Assembly: GCF_964204865.1 (NCBI RefSeq) | Contig: NC_135262.1 | Location: forward strand, 6,572,001 to 6,636,000 | Source: Styela clava | Taxonomy: Eukaryota; Chordata; Ascidiacea; Stolidobranchia; Styelidae | Direction: 5' to 3' | Length of the DNA: 64,000 nt | In this document: positions 43,263 to 57,100 of the stretch, piece by piece | How positions within the stretch are numbered: position 1 is the first letter of the stretch | Layout of the letters: each line of letters opens with the position of its first letter | The notes under the pieces: generated by a model | Seen by the model: the letters and a program-made list of their open reading frames with translations, nothing else | Databases searched by the model: none | What the model was told of the DNA's origin: nothing | Made by a program: the position numbers and the translations under genes

Positions 43263-46200
43263 CTTGTTACATAATAATATTGTTTAGGTATAATTATTTC
43301 GCTGGTATTTGCTTGACAAAATTAAATTTTACCAAAGTTTATAAAGCTTTGATTTGAAACTTTTTTGTACAGCAAGTCTTGCAGAAATATTGCTACTTTT
43401 TGTTCAAGAATTTTCTTTTGCATTGAATATTAGTTTTTTGTGAATCTAGTGTTCATGATCATCAATGCAAAAATAGCCTTGACAGAACTGGTGACACTTC
43501 ACATTCTGTAGCCAATACTGTGTTAAAATTAACCCACCATGCTGTTCAAACACAGTTATTGAACTGGAATTTTTTGAAAGTGTCAACATGAAGTACATAT
43601 CTTTTACAATTTCATGTACTTGCCAAGTATGGTAATAGGATGCTGAATAGAAAACAGTTCAACTATTAAAAAACATTGAAACTATCTTGTCTTTCAATGT
43701 ATTGCGGCTCTTACTCAGAAATAATAGTTCATGTATTGATATGGATGTGCTTAATGCCAAGTGAATGTCAGTTGGGACAAGATGAAGTAGTTCATATAAC
43801 GCTATTGGTTTGCCGCAGTTTCGTTTTGAAAAGAATCTAAATCGTCTTGTTTACTTTTTTTTTTTAACATTCTTTTTTGTGCTTAAAATCGTGTCAACTG
43901 CCATTTTTTTTATTATACCTTCTATTGATTGTATTTGTTAATATGTTATGTTATGATACACATTATTTTGTACACACTTTCTTCATAAATAAATCCCTTA
44001 AGATAACCATTTAAAAATAAAAAAATAATAAATTTCAAATAATGTCTGAAGGTAAGTGTAGTTTTGAAATTGGTGTTTGGGAAACTATCAATTACCATTC
44101 TTAGCAATGGTTTTTGTTCAGTTTTTTTTTTTTTTTAATTTTTCCACTCAACTACATTGTTAAGTATTGGATATAATTTTGTTTAAAAAAAGTTTGACTT
44201 TCGTCATATTCAAAAGCTTAAGCTTTATTTCTTACAATGTATATATTTAGTTATTTGATCAAATTAATGCATTTTTGCACCAAAATCCAAAATATACTCA
44301 ACTTCTTTAAAATTATTATGAATTGATTGACAACAATAGTTAATAAGTTGTTCGTTTTGGGATTTTTTGTTTTTCCAGCTATGGCCATGATTATTTTTCT
44401 TAAAACACTGCATCGGTCAAATTACTTCAGTTTGGCTTGTCAAGATTGCTTTTCTAAGTCTTATTGTTTTAACAATTTGTTTACATCGTTTTTGTACTGA
44501 ATATCATTGCAGTATTTCCCTTGTCTTTCTTTTGTTTCCAATCGCAGTCTAATGATATTTTATTGTTTTATGAATATATGCATACTTGCTAAAATCCAAT
44601 ATTTGACAATACTTTGCTTATCATTATCAATATATAGCGATGTGGAATTTTACTGAACACTTTGTGTGGGTAAAAAGAATACATTTCTTCGCTTGTGATA
44701 ATTTTTGCAGTTTTCAAGGATGAAAATACACCATGGAAGTAAAACACTCTCGAACATGGCACGTCTCAAAAGGGCAAACTATAAAATATCAATAAACGAC
44801 ATAGGTTTTGTTGAAAGATATCTCATTTGGGGGTGGTTATCGGAATAAGATTATTAACCTGATAATAAACCGTTCTAAACTATGTTACAATAATATGAAT
44901 AGATGGTGACTTATTCAGAACTCCGTCGGTGGAACAAATTGGAATCGTATCAGCTCTACACGGGATTAAGTTTACCATGCATATGGACGCGCTTTCGATG
45001 AGGCAGCAACCACCCAGCGGTGAACGCAGACGCTCAATCCCTAGTCGGTATGACAGTGGTCGGTGTTAAAGACCGGCAGCAAATTGTGGTGACCGAGCGA
45101 AATGGTAGCCCAAGCCTAGTTTTTTCTAAAGCGCTCGTGTAATATTCAAATCTTATCATATGCCGTAATGCATGCATTATATGGGTAAGCAATCGTATCG
45201 AGTTTTCTGTTTTCAAATTTTATTGGGTTATAGTTTTTCTAATGCAAAGATAAAACAATTAGTGGTTGAAATGAATTTATTGTATTAGCTGGGTTAGACC
45301 GACACGGTTACACTCAACGACTAACATACCGGTTACACTATACTGCAATAAACCAGGATTGTATAACAACACGATGACCGATTTAACGTTGTTTTGTGCA
45401 GATCGGTATCCAAAAATCATCGGACTCCCAACTCACTGTTTACACGATTAGAAAACTGACAACTTTGTTTCTACCGACATTCCCAAAATAAGATAACGAA
45501 AAAAATGATATGCGAAATTGTGTTATTTAGTACATTATTGATCTCCATACAAGAACCGCTCTCAATATGAAAAATCCAATAATGATTAAAATTAAAATGT
45601 ACTATGAACTAAATTCTTTAAATATCTTATCGCTGCTGACACCGGTAGCATTTTGTCGTAAATAGATACTTTTTTTCATATACTACGATAAAGTTGAATA
45701 TTTCATTGTGTTATTTTACAATTTTTTATTAAAGAATTAAAACTTTTTTGCAATTATTCTCTTCAAGATTGTTTTGCGAAATCATAAAACATTCAAACCA
45801 AAAATGTGCGAAACGCCGGGTGTTGGATTAAAAAAAACATTGCAGTTGTAGACGCCAGCTCTTCTCGATAAAATAAACAATTGCATTTTCGAAAGCTTCA
45901 TCACCTTTAACCCTTCTAGAGAAGTCCCGGATGTTCGGGGCATCAACAATCGCATCTACTGCGATACGCTCTTTTGCGCTGGGGCGGGAGTTGTAGATAC
46001 AAATTACTATTAGTTAGTGATAGTTTTTGAGTACAGTTTTCTATATTAAAAGAATCTAATCTTACTTTTCCTTCATCGAATATTATTTGATTGGCGTTTT
46101 TATGACAGGATCGCTCTCACACCGGCGTATAATTTAACGTTTAGTCCCGCAATTTTAGCGCGTTTTATATTTAAAATTATTTAAGATTTCATGGTAATAC

Positions 46201-49200
46201 TGGTGTTATATGGTTATATCAGCTTAATTTTAGAAAGTTGAGCCCAATTGTTGTGAAACATTTTAAATTGAAGTTGAATCCAAGGGTCACGAACGAGATG
46301 AGGAGGACTTGCTGCAGATTTGGGGACTTTACCAAACGCTGTTTGACTCTATCAGTTTATGCAGTTGCTAGGTTGTTTCTCAGTCGCTTAATCTGACGTT
46401 GATACATTATGGTGTGGTAACTGTGAGAAAAGCAGCAAATGTTTGTGTTTACTGCAAATCTAATTCTGTAATTTCCGGTATTCTTCTAAACAGCTAGGCC
46501 AGTTCTGCAGTTTGATTGTAGATTATGATATTAGAAAGTGGATTTTCCAGTATATTTTGTATAATTCAGTAATTCGATAATACTGAAATAGCATTTTTAA
46601 AATTTTTGCAAAAAATTTGTAGCCTAACATCTGAACGTTGGTTTTTATTAGTAAGTTTTTCATAACAACGAAATAACATTCAGACATTATTTACAATTCT
46701 GAAAAACCTAAAGATAGGAGAGTTTTATAGTGCGTTTACGGAATCTGATTTCATTTCTTTCTGAGATTTGCCATTCGCTAGTCAATACAAGCCATATTAG
46801 ATTCAATATTAGACATCGAAAATGTCATATTATTTATGAAATTGGCTGTACTGTACTTGGATAAAAAAGTTTAACGAAAAAAACTAAATGTCCCATGCTT
46901 GCTTCTACGGTGAAAGCGTCAAAAATTAAAAATCGGTTCATTTGCTGACTTTCCAAGCGCACAACACAAGATTTCATGCTTGCGAACTTCGTATTTGATT
47001 ATCGAAACGATTAGTTCATTGTAACAAATGAATTTTGTGATATCTTGTTCAAACTAAACAAAAGTATCTATATATTGGAAAGTATTTAATGTGAAATACA
47101 TACAGACAATAAACTTACCTCATCTAACCTTTCAAATGATTATGTGAAAAAAGTGACGAATATATTTGACAAATGTCAAAATCTGGACATTTGCATTCAG
47201 ATATTGAGTGGTAAAAGCTTTATAGGTATTCTACTGCATTAATATAAAAGACGAATAAAAAAAAAATACGGATGGTAATTTATGACGTTTACCTTGTGAT
47301 TAATCAAAATTATTAACGAGACAAGCATAATTCTACTAATGCATCTCAGTTGGGCACAGTTCTCGAATTCCAAGATGTACTGACATCTGGTTCAATAAAG
47401 CAAACACTATATTTTTCCATGAAGCGAAGGAGTCTGGCACAACGGCAGATTGCGGCCTGCTTTTCTCTATAATAATCTAAATCAATTGCTGCCGTCATAT
47501 GACCAAAATTTGCGTTTTTATGCTGTAAACTCTTGAATGCTCGTTGAAATTTTTATCCTCCAGTGAATCGAATTTTTCTCAGAGGAATCCAGTTGCGCTT
47601 CCTTTCAGTTTGTTGCACAAAGCGGGTTTGCCGATATGGAGGCCCAGACTGTTTTGTAAAGGGGGTATGAGATATTTCGGAAATTGGAGAACTGGTCCCT
47701 ATCGTATCTGCTGCCGCGCCGGAAGCCCTCATTTTCGAAACAAAATGAGTGTTCGCTTTATTGAACAAAATGTCGGGACAGCTTGGAACCAGAGACTGTG
47801 CCCTGCCGCCATAGGTGTTCTCTGCAAAGTGAAACTTTTATCGTCGATATTCACCTTCGATTTTGCGTATTTTATTACTTTTTCATCATATTTTATTGTC
47901 AAATTCAGCAAATTTTGCAGGAATGTAGTATTTTAAAAAGAAAGCAAACATACTTACAGTAGTAAAGTTTGACCGATCAGTTTAGAGTTGTGGAAAAAGC
48001 ACAGAAAATACTCAAGCGAGTGAATGCCCAGATTATGCAGCTTGTATTTGTTTGTTAATTACTAAGTTGTTTTTAAATTTCAAACTAAATTTCTAAATTG
48101 TCTAAATTTCAACTTTTTTTGACGTCATGAAGTAATGAGTGTTTTGCATCATGCTGGATTTTTATCTCTAGGTAAATTTAGACAGTAAAACTGTTTACCG
48201 GCATGTAGGGTACAAATGTAAGTTTTGCAATGGTAGCTGTATTTATTATGATTTATTATTATGTATTTATGATATGATTGCTTTTAGATTCAGTGTGAAA
48301 ATAGTGCGATAGTATTCGAAATTTTGGCATTTTAAGTGGTAGGTGGTTGTGGCGAAACGTTTCAGAATCAATGAATTCATATCAGGGTTATGTTTCGTAG
48401 TTTATAATGCAATGCATTTTTTTTGGAGTCAAATTAGTATAATAATTTTCTTGTTCGATAATGGCCTATTTTAGAAAATCGATTTGGGTTTTTGGTTCAT
48501 GGAAATTGGATAGGTCTTTTCTCAGAATTTTTATAAAAGCTTATCATGATTGTTCAAATTTATTATTTTGGAATGCTCAGGTTCGCTCCATTAAAAAATC
48601 ATGGTTGAAAATGAAGTTTTGCAGACCTTCGTTGTTTTCTTCTTAATAATAAGCAACTTTACTTTGATGTTGTGAGTTGAAAGTTATAGAAATTTTCGGC
48701 CGATACATTAAGCGTAGAGGAGGCATTGGTATAGCGAGAAAGGGGTTCAATTAGTTTTTTGACTTGGAAAAATGATGGCCATTGCTAGTTTATTGTCAAG
48801 AAGTAGCTTGGATATTATTCAGGTATCAGTAGATCTGAGTAAAATATTCAAATAGTGAATTGAATATATAGACTATATACCACATAACTTGCATTGCTTT
48901 GCTTGGACGCAGAACCATAGTATCGCTAAATTATTTTGACTATTTAGAAATGCCATCATTGCCAATTTAATCAACGATATGAAAAGTATTTCAACTAAAA
49001 GCAGCATTCAGGATTCACACAGTGACGACTCTGCAGAGATTTTATTTGATATGAAAATAACACAGACATGACATGACAGGAGTAAAAGCATAAGAAAGTC
49101 GACTATCGTATATCAAAACTATTCATTATTCAACTATTCAATATTTATTCAAAATATTCGATTTTGCCCACCCCTGCTTTGAGTTAGAAAGTGTATGGAG

Positions 49201-49394
49201 ATTGAAAAATTGTATTACTGACTTTGAAAACTTGAGCATATTTGGTAAATGCTGGTTGATAGGAACGAGACAAGCTTCATAAATTTGAGAGGATACCAAC
49301 TAACAAGATACTGGTAGATTTTGTCTAATGTGGATAGAGCACTGTAGCTATCTGCATAATTGGGAAAAATGATTTGGGGTCAGGCTATGAAAAT
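43263..49394. other. Gene-poor stretch between ADAM17 and CBP/p300
   Basis: About 6 kb without a gene I can support. 43263-43993 is probably ADAM17 3′ UTR. At 47544-47936 a somewhat more G+C-rich segment is open on both strands but recalls no family. A hAT-like right end (ATTTTGCCCACCCCTG) stops at 49176 without a recognised left partner. The rest is A+T-rich. Confidence 0.5.
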
Positions 49395-49567
49395 GGTACT
49401 CCTGAAATATGTGTACAAAGTTGGCGGGCACTGGAACGTAGTATGTGTACCAGGTTAGGGTTAGGCCATAGTTTTATTCCAATTTTCCTTATTTTAGTTA
49501 TATTGCAAATTCTGGAACTAGCCAAGTGACTCCCATAGTATTTGTACCTGCATACTTCAGGAGTATC
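49395..49567. mobile_element. MITE of the GGGTACTCC family
   Basis: Starts GGTACTCCTGAAATATGTGT and ends CATACTTCAGGAGTATC, inverse complements of each other. Internally it carries TGTACCAGGTTAGGGTTAGG and TTTTATTCCAATTTTCC as in the copies at 28416 and 61459. Confidence 0.8.
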
Positions 49568-49767
49568 ATGAAAATTGAGCGGAATGAAGCGCAAATAAAG
49601 TTATGCCAGTATGAGTGCTGCCAAACGTTAGGGGGTCAGTCCCAAATGGAGCCCAAGATAATAATTTATCCTATGGCGCTGCAGTGAGACAAAATAATAG
49701 AATGCAAGGTAAAAGTTATGTATCAGCCTGACGAAATGGGTGTGTTGAGTGATGCTTCAATCTAGAG

Positions 49768-50272
49768 CAGGGGTGGCTAAGTTATGGCCAAGCAGCTTCA
49801 AGCTGCAGATACATGAGACCTTATAATCATTGGTCTTGTGTAGTTTCGTACCTCAAGTACTTCTAGTGGACGTAGTTTTGCACGTGTCAATCCTAACCCC
49901 CACCTGACTACGCCATCCAAAAATTATGTCACTATCGCGTCATAGAGCTTGCCAAAGTATACCTACGGTCGCCCGAAATGGCATCTGCGCCGATGATAAA
50001 GAACTCAATAACGATAGTAATCTATCTCATATCAGGATCGTTGCGACGAGAAAACAAGAGAAATAGCTTGCTCGATTTCGGGTGATCGTCTGCGCGTCTT
50101 GGATGACAGTTCGTATAGTTTGAAGGGCATTGTTACGTCACTGTGACGTCGCAGTGACGTAGTTTTTGGATGATGCAGTCAGGTGGGGGTTAGGATTGAC
50201 ATATGCAAAAATTGTTATGCTACGCCCACTAGAAGTACATGAGGTATGATACTACACTAGACCCATGATCAC
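49768..50272. mobile_element. Foldback element with ~100-bp inverted arms
   Basis: The arms at about 49825-49924 and 50162-50272 are inverse complements over about 100 bp. GTCAATCCTAACCCCCACCT at the left answers AGGTGGGGGTTAGGATTGAC at the right, and ACTTCTAGTGG answers CCACTAGAAGT. Inner segments also pair (GGTCGCCCGAAAT with ATTTCGGGTGATC). A dyad ACGTCACTGTGACGTCGCAGTGACGT lies beside the right arm. CAGGGGTGGCTAAGTTATGG at 49768 looks like a hAT terminus, so it may be a hAT-derived MITE. No coding capacity. Confidence 0.8.
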
Positions 50273-51160
50273 TATGCCACTTGGTTCAGTAGCTGTATAG
50301 TACATTAGTTGTTTAGCTAGTTATTTGTAAATAAATCGTTTTTTACACATAGTTTCAGTACATAGTCAGCCTTCGGCCTAGTATAACCCAGTCTATTATT
50401 TCTCTCAGGAAAGTAATTGCCCGCTCCTGATATAGAGGTATTTTATTGCATTCTTATAAAAAAAAACTATTCATTTCTACAGGTTAGCTTATAGCTAGAA
50501 TTTTTGACATAATGAGACTTGAAACCAATCGACATTGGTAATGTTGGTCACGAGTGTTTCAATTCTTCAGCGAAGCATATCAATGCCAATCGGATTAGGA
50601 ATTCTATATAAACTATCACATATTTAAAGCAAAGGTATAAAAGGTAAGAAAATGTTTATTTCTAATTATTTGACGATCTAGAGATTCTGAAAATGATGTT
50701 TTTTTCGGGGTAATGAATCAGGTAAAAGTTTTTCCGATATGTAGTGGTTGTGATATAAAGTGCAGGATGAAGTCGAATGAAACTAGAAAATTGATTCAAA
50801 AATGAAAAAATTGTCCTAAGAAAATAAGGGAATTATCAATTTTTGACTTTTTCAACTCACATACCCTTTTATTAAAAACCTAGATGAATTGTTTGGAATA
50901 CCTTGAAAATTTACTCATACAGTATGATGACGTTATACAATAGAAAACAGCAATTTAATAACAGTGAATTCCAAGCGCAGCATCTGAATCTTATTTCATT
51001 CGTGTGATGAAACAATAATTAAATTGTTAAGACAGTTTTTTTATACAGTGAATTGTAGAAGTCAAAGACCTGTGCATCAACATTTAATATAATGAAAATA
51101 TAAATCTTTGTAAGTGACGTGGTTTGAATTTTTGTGCTAATTTATCTTTTGTTGTTGATC
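50273..51160. other. 5′ flank of the CBP/p300 gene
   Basis: No gene recognised. GTTGTTGATCAG ending at 51162 is an acceptor-like site 21 bases before the CBP/p300 ATG, usable by a 5′ untranslated exon or a spliced leader. Confidence 0.45.
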
Positions 51161-51183
51161 AGAAAGTTCAAAAAGAAGAAAAA

Positions 51184-54100
51184 ATGGCAGACGGAGCACC
51201 ACCCAACAAACGTCCAAAGACTGATGGAGGTGAGAAAATTTTTCTTTTTTCGTCGTTTTTACGAAATTTTAATCATTCTGCACTTCGTTTTACATTTCCA
51301 ATGAGTTACACTTTCAATTGTTCTCCTTTCCAAATTTGTAATAAATAATCATATTTTACTTTTATATAGATTATCCACCTCACATGAATATGGTTTCTCA
51401 CATATTTTTTTACATCAAATCTTATTTTTCAGATCTTTCATCCATCTTGGAAGGCCAACTTCCAGATGATCTAATATCTAGTTCCTCGAGTATGATGCCT
51501 TCAAACAATGGATTTGGATTACCAACTAGTCAGACATCATCTCAATCGTCACAAGGGAGCTCATCGGTTCTCTCACCTCATCCTGTGCCCACCAATGCGG
51601 CACTTCCAGCTTCGGGAATACAATCGCGAAAGCAATTGACCAAACTTTTACAATCACATAACTCACCGAAACATGCACAGACTTCACCAAGCAGTAGCTT
51701 CACCAATAGCCCCCGACCTCCACAACCCACACATCCTCATCCCAGTCCATTGAGTACGGGGCAGAACTCCATGCAGAGTCCAACTGCGGGTCAAATGGCT
51801 GCTGTTATGAACAGTATGAAATCGCCGCAAACAGCGTTACCCAGGCCAAACAGTAGGCCCAGCAGTGCCATTAACGCAACCCCATCTCCCCGACCAGTCT
51901 CATTACCCGGTGGGACGATGAACATCACACCTATTAGTAATTCTCCCATTGCAATTTCTATGACAAATCAAATGCGGAATAATTCTATGGTATTCAGTCA
52001 GCCAAGCGTGAACTCTCACGGTATGGTGCTATCCGGGTCTAATCAAGACAAACTCATAGTCACTAACGGAGGTGGAAGGCCGATTCAAGGGATGCAAAAT
52101 GTAGGCAATGATTTTTCAAATGACTTAGGTATGGGACAGATGAATGCCACAGGTCAGATGATGAATCAACCGCAAGGCAATTATATACCACAACCTCGAA
52201 TGCAGCAACAAGTAGGTTTATTTCCTTTTTTTTTTCGAAATTCCGTCAAATTTACAAAAGGGGAATTGAAAAAAATAATAATGTTTTTGATATCAAAATA
52301 AGAGTTACGAGAGCTTGTCAAGATTCTGAGTCTGCCCTTCAATTTGGTAGATAGGTAGTAATCTCTCTCTGAAATACCCAAAACAGTTCAGCATTCTAAT
52401 AAATATACCTGTTTAACCGATATTTACAACCAATTTTCATAGATTGGTCCAATGCACTCCATGAGCTCTTCAATGAACACTTTCGGACAGAATGTTACAA
52501 ATATGTCTGGAGGTCCACGGCAAATGCAAGTGAATCCTGCTGCTTTTAATGATACATCGATACCCAGGCCTCCATCGGTAAATTGTGTTTTGTAGTTTGA
52601 TATGCTTTCACTGTAGTCGGAGTCTTATTTTCAGTCTGGACGGAGTTATCATGAGTCGAAATATAGGACTTTAGTGATAAAAAAAGTCAAAATTCCCACA
52701 AAAATTCGAAAAGCACCCTAGGGTTGCATACAATTAAAATTTATTTTCAACTAATTTGGAGCTGGAACCTAAATCAGAATATTTAACAACTGGAGTCGAA
52801 ATCAATTTTTTTTAACCAGGTGCCACAGTCAAGTATAAATTTTCCTCAAATCCACAGCCCTGACCATTGCTAAGTATTGGATTTTTTATTTAAAATTGTA
52901 GATTTTTATCATTTCTTCTTGTCTCAGAATATGAACATGACGCAAGATGGAAACATCATGCAGAATCGCCTAAACGACGGTGTTTCCGTCAATATGGATG
53001 GATCGATGATGATCGGGGATAAGAACGACACCATGCAGATGATGCAAACGCAGAGAGTAAATAACATTGGAATCCAAAACATGCAACGAATGCAAAATGC
53101 AAAACGACTCACTCCGAATATGCAGCCCCACCCCACTTCTCAGGTAAAATGTCTGTCTCTCTTCAGATGCTAGTTTTTTTCACGAGCACACATAAAGCAA
53201 ATCTCTCCAAGTCGTTTTCCGACTCCAATTTTCAATTTTTCAACCTTTTTTATTCAGGTTCAAGACATAAATGTGAACATGTCATTGCCAGATACTAATC
53301 AAGTGCACATGCAGCCGCAATCGTTACCAAATATACAACAAAATCATATCGGAGTTGGTCAAATACAACAGGTACATATTTTCTATCTTCCAAATGCCTC
53401 AGTTTCAATTTTACAGTGTAACATGCCCTTTTTCGATTTTTCAGCAGCACACGGGTGGGCCAGACCAGATGGGCCAAATGCAAGTGAAAAATCCAAACGC
53501 CACGGGCGCATCGGCAACGTCGGCAGATCCTGAAAAACGTAGACTTATCCAACAACAATTAGTTTTGTTATTGCATGCATATAAATGCGCTAAAAAAGAG
53601 GTTAGTTGAATATGAAGATGGTTTTTGTCACATTTCTCCGTTGTCGATTTTTATTTAATTATGATCTGATATGTTTTTAGCATAGCGGTGATGCAACAAA
53701 TTGCGCGCTTCCACATTGTCGGACAATGAAAGAGGTATTACGGCACATGAACGTTTGCAACCAGGGAAAGTCATGTCAAGGTGAATTTTCATTATAGCTC
53801 AGTGCGAAGCGTTTTATATATGATTCATCTAAGGCCATTCCAAGTTTCGCTCATCTTTTTTAAGTATTTTCCATAAGATAACTGATTTATTTTTTTTACA
53901 GTTGCTCATTGCGCTTCTTCGAGGCAAATCATTGCCCACTGGAGGGCATGCGACAGGAACGATTGCGTCATCTGCCTTCCATTGAAGAGTGTTCCAAACA
54001 CCAACAATCCAACTAACGTTGGTGGTCCCACAGTGCCAAACCAACTTCAGCAGCCGAGATGGCAAAATCCGGTGTCACAAATTGGTGAATCTTCAGTCTC

Positions 54101-57100
54101 GACAGCCACAGGACTTCCTGGCGCTGGGACATCGTCAGGTCCACCATACACAGGGAATTTTAATGGTGAATAAACCGAACAGACCAATGTTTTCAATACA
54201 TTCTAAATTGTCGTTTTGAATGTATTATAAAATATCTTCTAAATTGGCATATATGTCAATGCATATACACTTTATGAGATAGATAATGAAATGATGGCTT
54301 TTATATTTTTTAGAAACTATTCAAAGAGTTTTTTGGTCATTCCGTGAGATATCAATTTCCGGAAGAATTCAAGAATAAAAATATGATTTGAATATTCAAT
54401 TGGGAATCCTTATTGGGAAATATCATATTTTTGAAATTTTGAGTAAATTGTGGAAATATCTTCCCTTTTTTATTTTTCAGATCCTACTCTTCATTTGAAC
54501 AATTCAAATGTACCCGATCCGTTTGCTGGTCTGCCGAACGGACTTGCACCAAATCAAGTTGGTCCCATGAGGTATGTCATAGTATATAAAGATTTAATAT
54601 TATCTTGATTCGTCTTTTCATTCTTTTAACCATTATAACCTCTTGTTTTAAGTCGTGTTAACTTCGGTGAAAATTTATTTCACGCTCCGAGAGTCGATAG
54701 AGAATGGCATAAAGATGTCAAAGAAGAACTAAGGAATCATCTGGTTCAAAAATTGTGAGTTTGACATTTACTTGTGTAATAATTACATTTAGGCTCCGAA
54801 AATAGCGATGCAGCCCCATAAACCAGTATTGGTTTTTCTGTGTCGACCCTGAAATGCCATTCTTGATTTCTGGAATATCTTCAAAAAAATAATTTTATTT
54901 TCAGGGTGCAAGCCATCTTTCCATCACCCCAAAAAGTTTCACTGACTGATGAGAGGATGAAAAAACTTGTTCATTTTGCAAGGAAAGTGGAAGGAGACAT
55001 GTACGAACAAGCAAATAATAGGGTAAATATACTATCACTGATCGTACCTATTACTCCATTAAAACAGCCTGTTTTCTGTTATACTATTTTTATTTGTAAC
55101 TCTTTGTATTCAGAGCGAGTATTACCATCTTCTAGCGGAGAAAATTTATAAAATTCAGAAAGAATTGGAAGAAAAACGAGCAATGAGGATGAGAAGGCCA
55201 GGTGGTCCCAGAATGAATATGGGTATGGTTTTTTTTGAGGACTCTGAAAAAGTGGACAAAAGTGCATTTTGAAGTCGGTCTGATCTCTCAATAACCAATT
55301 CTCATAATTTTCTTTAGCGCCAAATGGTCCAATGGCAGTTCAGAACCAAGGTATGCAGATGCAACGTGACCCCGCCATGGGTATGATGCAAACCGGCGGG
55401 GTCAGGATGCCAGGTGTCGGAGGCATGAATGGCCCCCAACATGGAATGCCAGGTGGGGTTCGCTTTGGACCACCCGGTACTAATGTATCTTCTGCGCAAG
55501 GAAAAGTGCTGGAGAACATGCTTGTTGGAGCCCCCATGTCACATAATCACACCAATGATGAGTATCCTATGAATCCAATGATTAAACAGGTTGGTTGATT
55601 GATTTTTACCGTTTTTACCGAGCAGTGGCTATTATTTACAGAGCCATGTTCACAGTGAATAGCATACAAAGCGTAAAGAACTCATCTTGTACCTCAGTAG
55701 TTCTCAAACTTTTACTGACTGTGTACTACCTTTGGGTTTTTTACTCTTGGCTGCGTACCACCTACACAACCCCCTTCTGGGGTGAGGAACAATGGCACAA
55801 GAATGAGCTATGGAAAGATTTTATGTGGCACTACGTCCATTTTACACCTTCGTATAAAGTTTCAACGTATCAATTTTATGCTGTAACAACGTATTAATTA
55901 CGTGCAAAGTTGCGAGAGAATTTGCAACATCTGTCGTCAGAGCTGAGAGGCTTTGATTATCGGTTCATTTTAGGTGGCAGTAGCTGGCGAGGGCAATCCC
56001 AGGACAACTGGTAGCGCTATGAACCTGTTCAGCGAATACATATAGTATGGAAGATAAAAAGTTGTCGCCATATTTCAGCCAACTCACAAGTTAATTGTTG
56101 CAATAATTAAAACTGCTCGCGTGCCACTGTAAAAGCTTTCGTGCCACATGTTGAGAAGAGAACCACTCGTGTACATGTTCTTTTAAGATTTTTCTTTTCG
56201 ATTAGAGTTCCATGTCCTGGTGTGCTAGACTTTTGATTAAATAAGAAATTTTTTATTTTTGTTAACCAAGCAAATTTATTGTTGCGTGTAAATTAATTTA
56301 TACAATGTATGAAAAATGGTAGTTTAAATTTTTTTGGATTTTCATCATATATTCATATTCAGTTTCAGCAAGCGAAAGATGAGATTCGTCTTCAACTAGA
56401 TGATGCATCTCCGGTGACCCATGTAGACGGCAGAAATTCAGGAATTAATACTAATATACAGCCATTCAATCAAAACAATGCTTTACAGGTACAATTTATG
56501 CTGAATCTTACGAGTTTGTCTCTCTCAATCATGACGGATACATCTTTAGTTTTTATTCTTTTTTTTTTATATATTTTCTTATCATGATAAATCATTTTCA
56601 GGATTCATCTACAATGAACAACAATATGACAGATAACTTAGATGGTTTTCCGCAGCCACAACAGGACATCAAACCTAATATGGGCTCTCAGAACTCCGTC
56701 GATGGTATGCTAGGAGTTCAGAGGTCAACTGGAATGCAAGACCCCATGTCCAGAACACAATCGAATTTTAACAACCAAAAACCTGTTTCGTCGCGGCCGA
56801 GACTGGAAAAGCTTCTCCGAGAGACAGCACCTTCCTCTATTATGGACAGCGTCTCAGCGACGTCTGGTTTTTTGCCAATGTCCAATAACAACAGTTATAT
56901 CAATTCAGATCCGAGCAAAAATCAAATCTCTCAGCATCAGAAGGTATTTCCGAACGAAAGCGACCAATCGCAGCATCCCGCTTCTCTGAAAGAAATTTTA
57001 GAAGGCGGGTCATCTACCAATACAATTACTTCCGACGCTTCTTCAGTTGGGTCCTTCGTATCTCCCTCTAACGCATCCGCAGCACCTTTTGTTAGCAAGC

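Noticed and set aside
47544-47936. 130-residue frame, with open frames on the opposite strand too
   Set aside because: Starts at a non-ATG-like context, no recognisable domain, no splice partners; both strands open suggests composition. Kept only as an unexplained G+C-richer patch.
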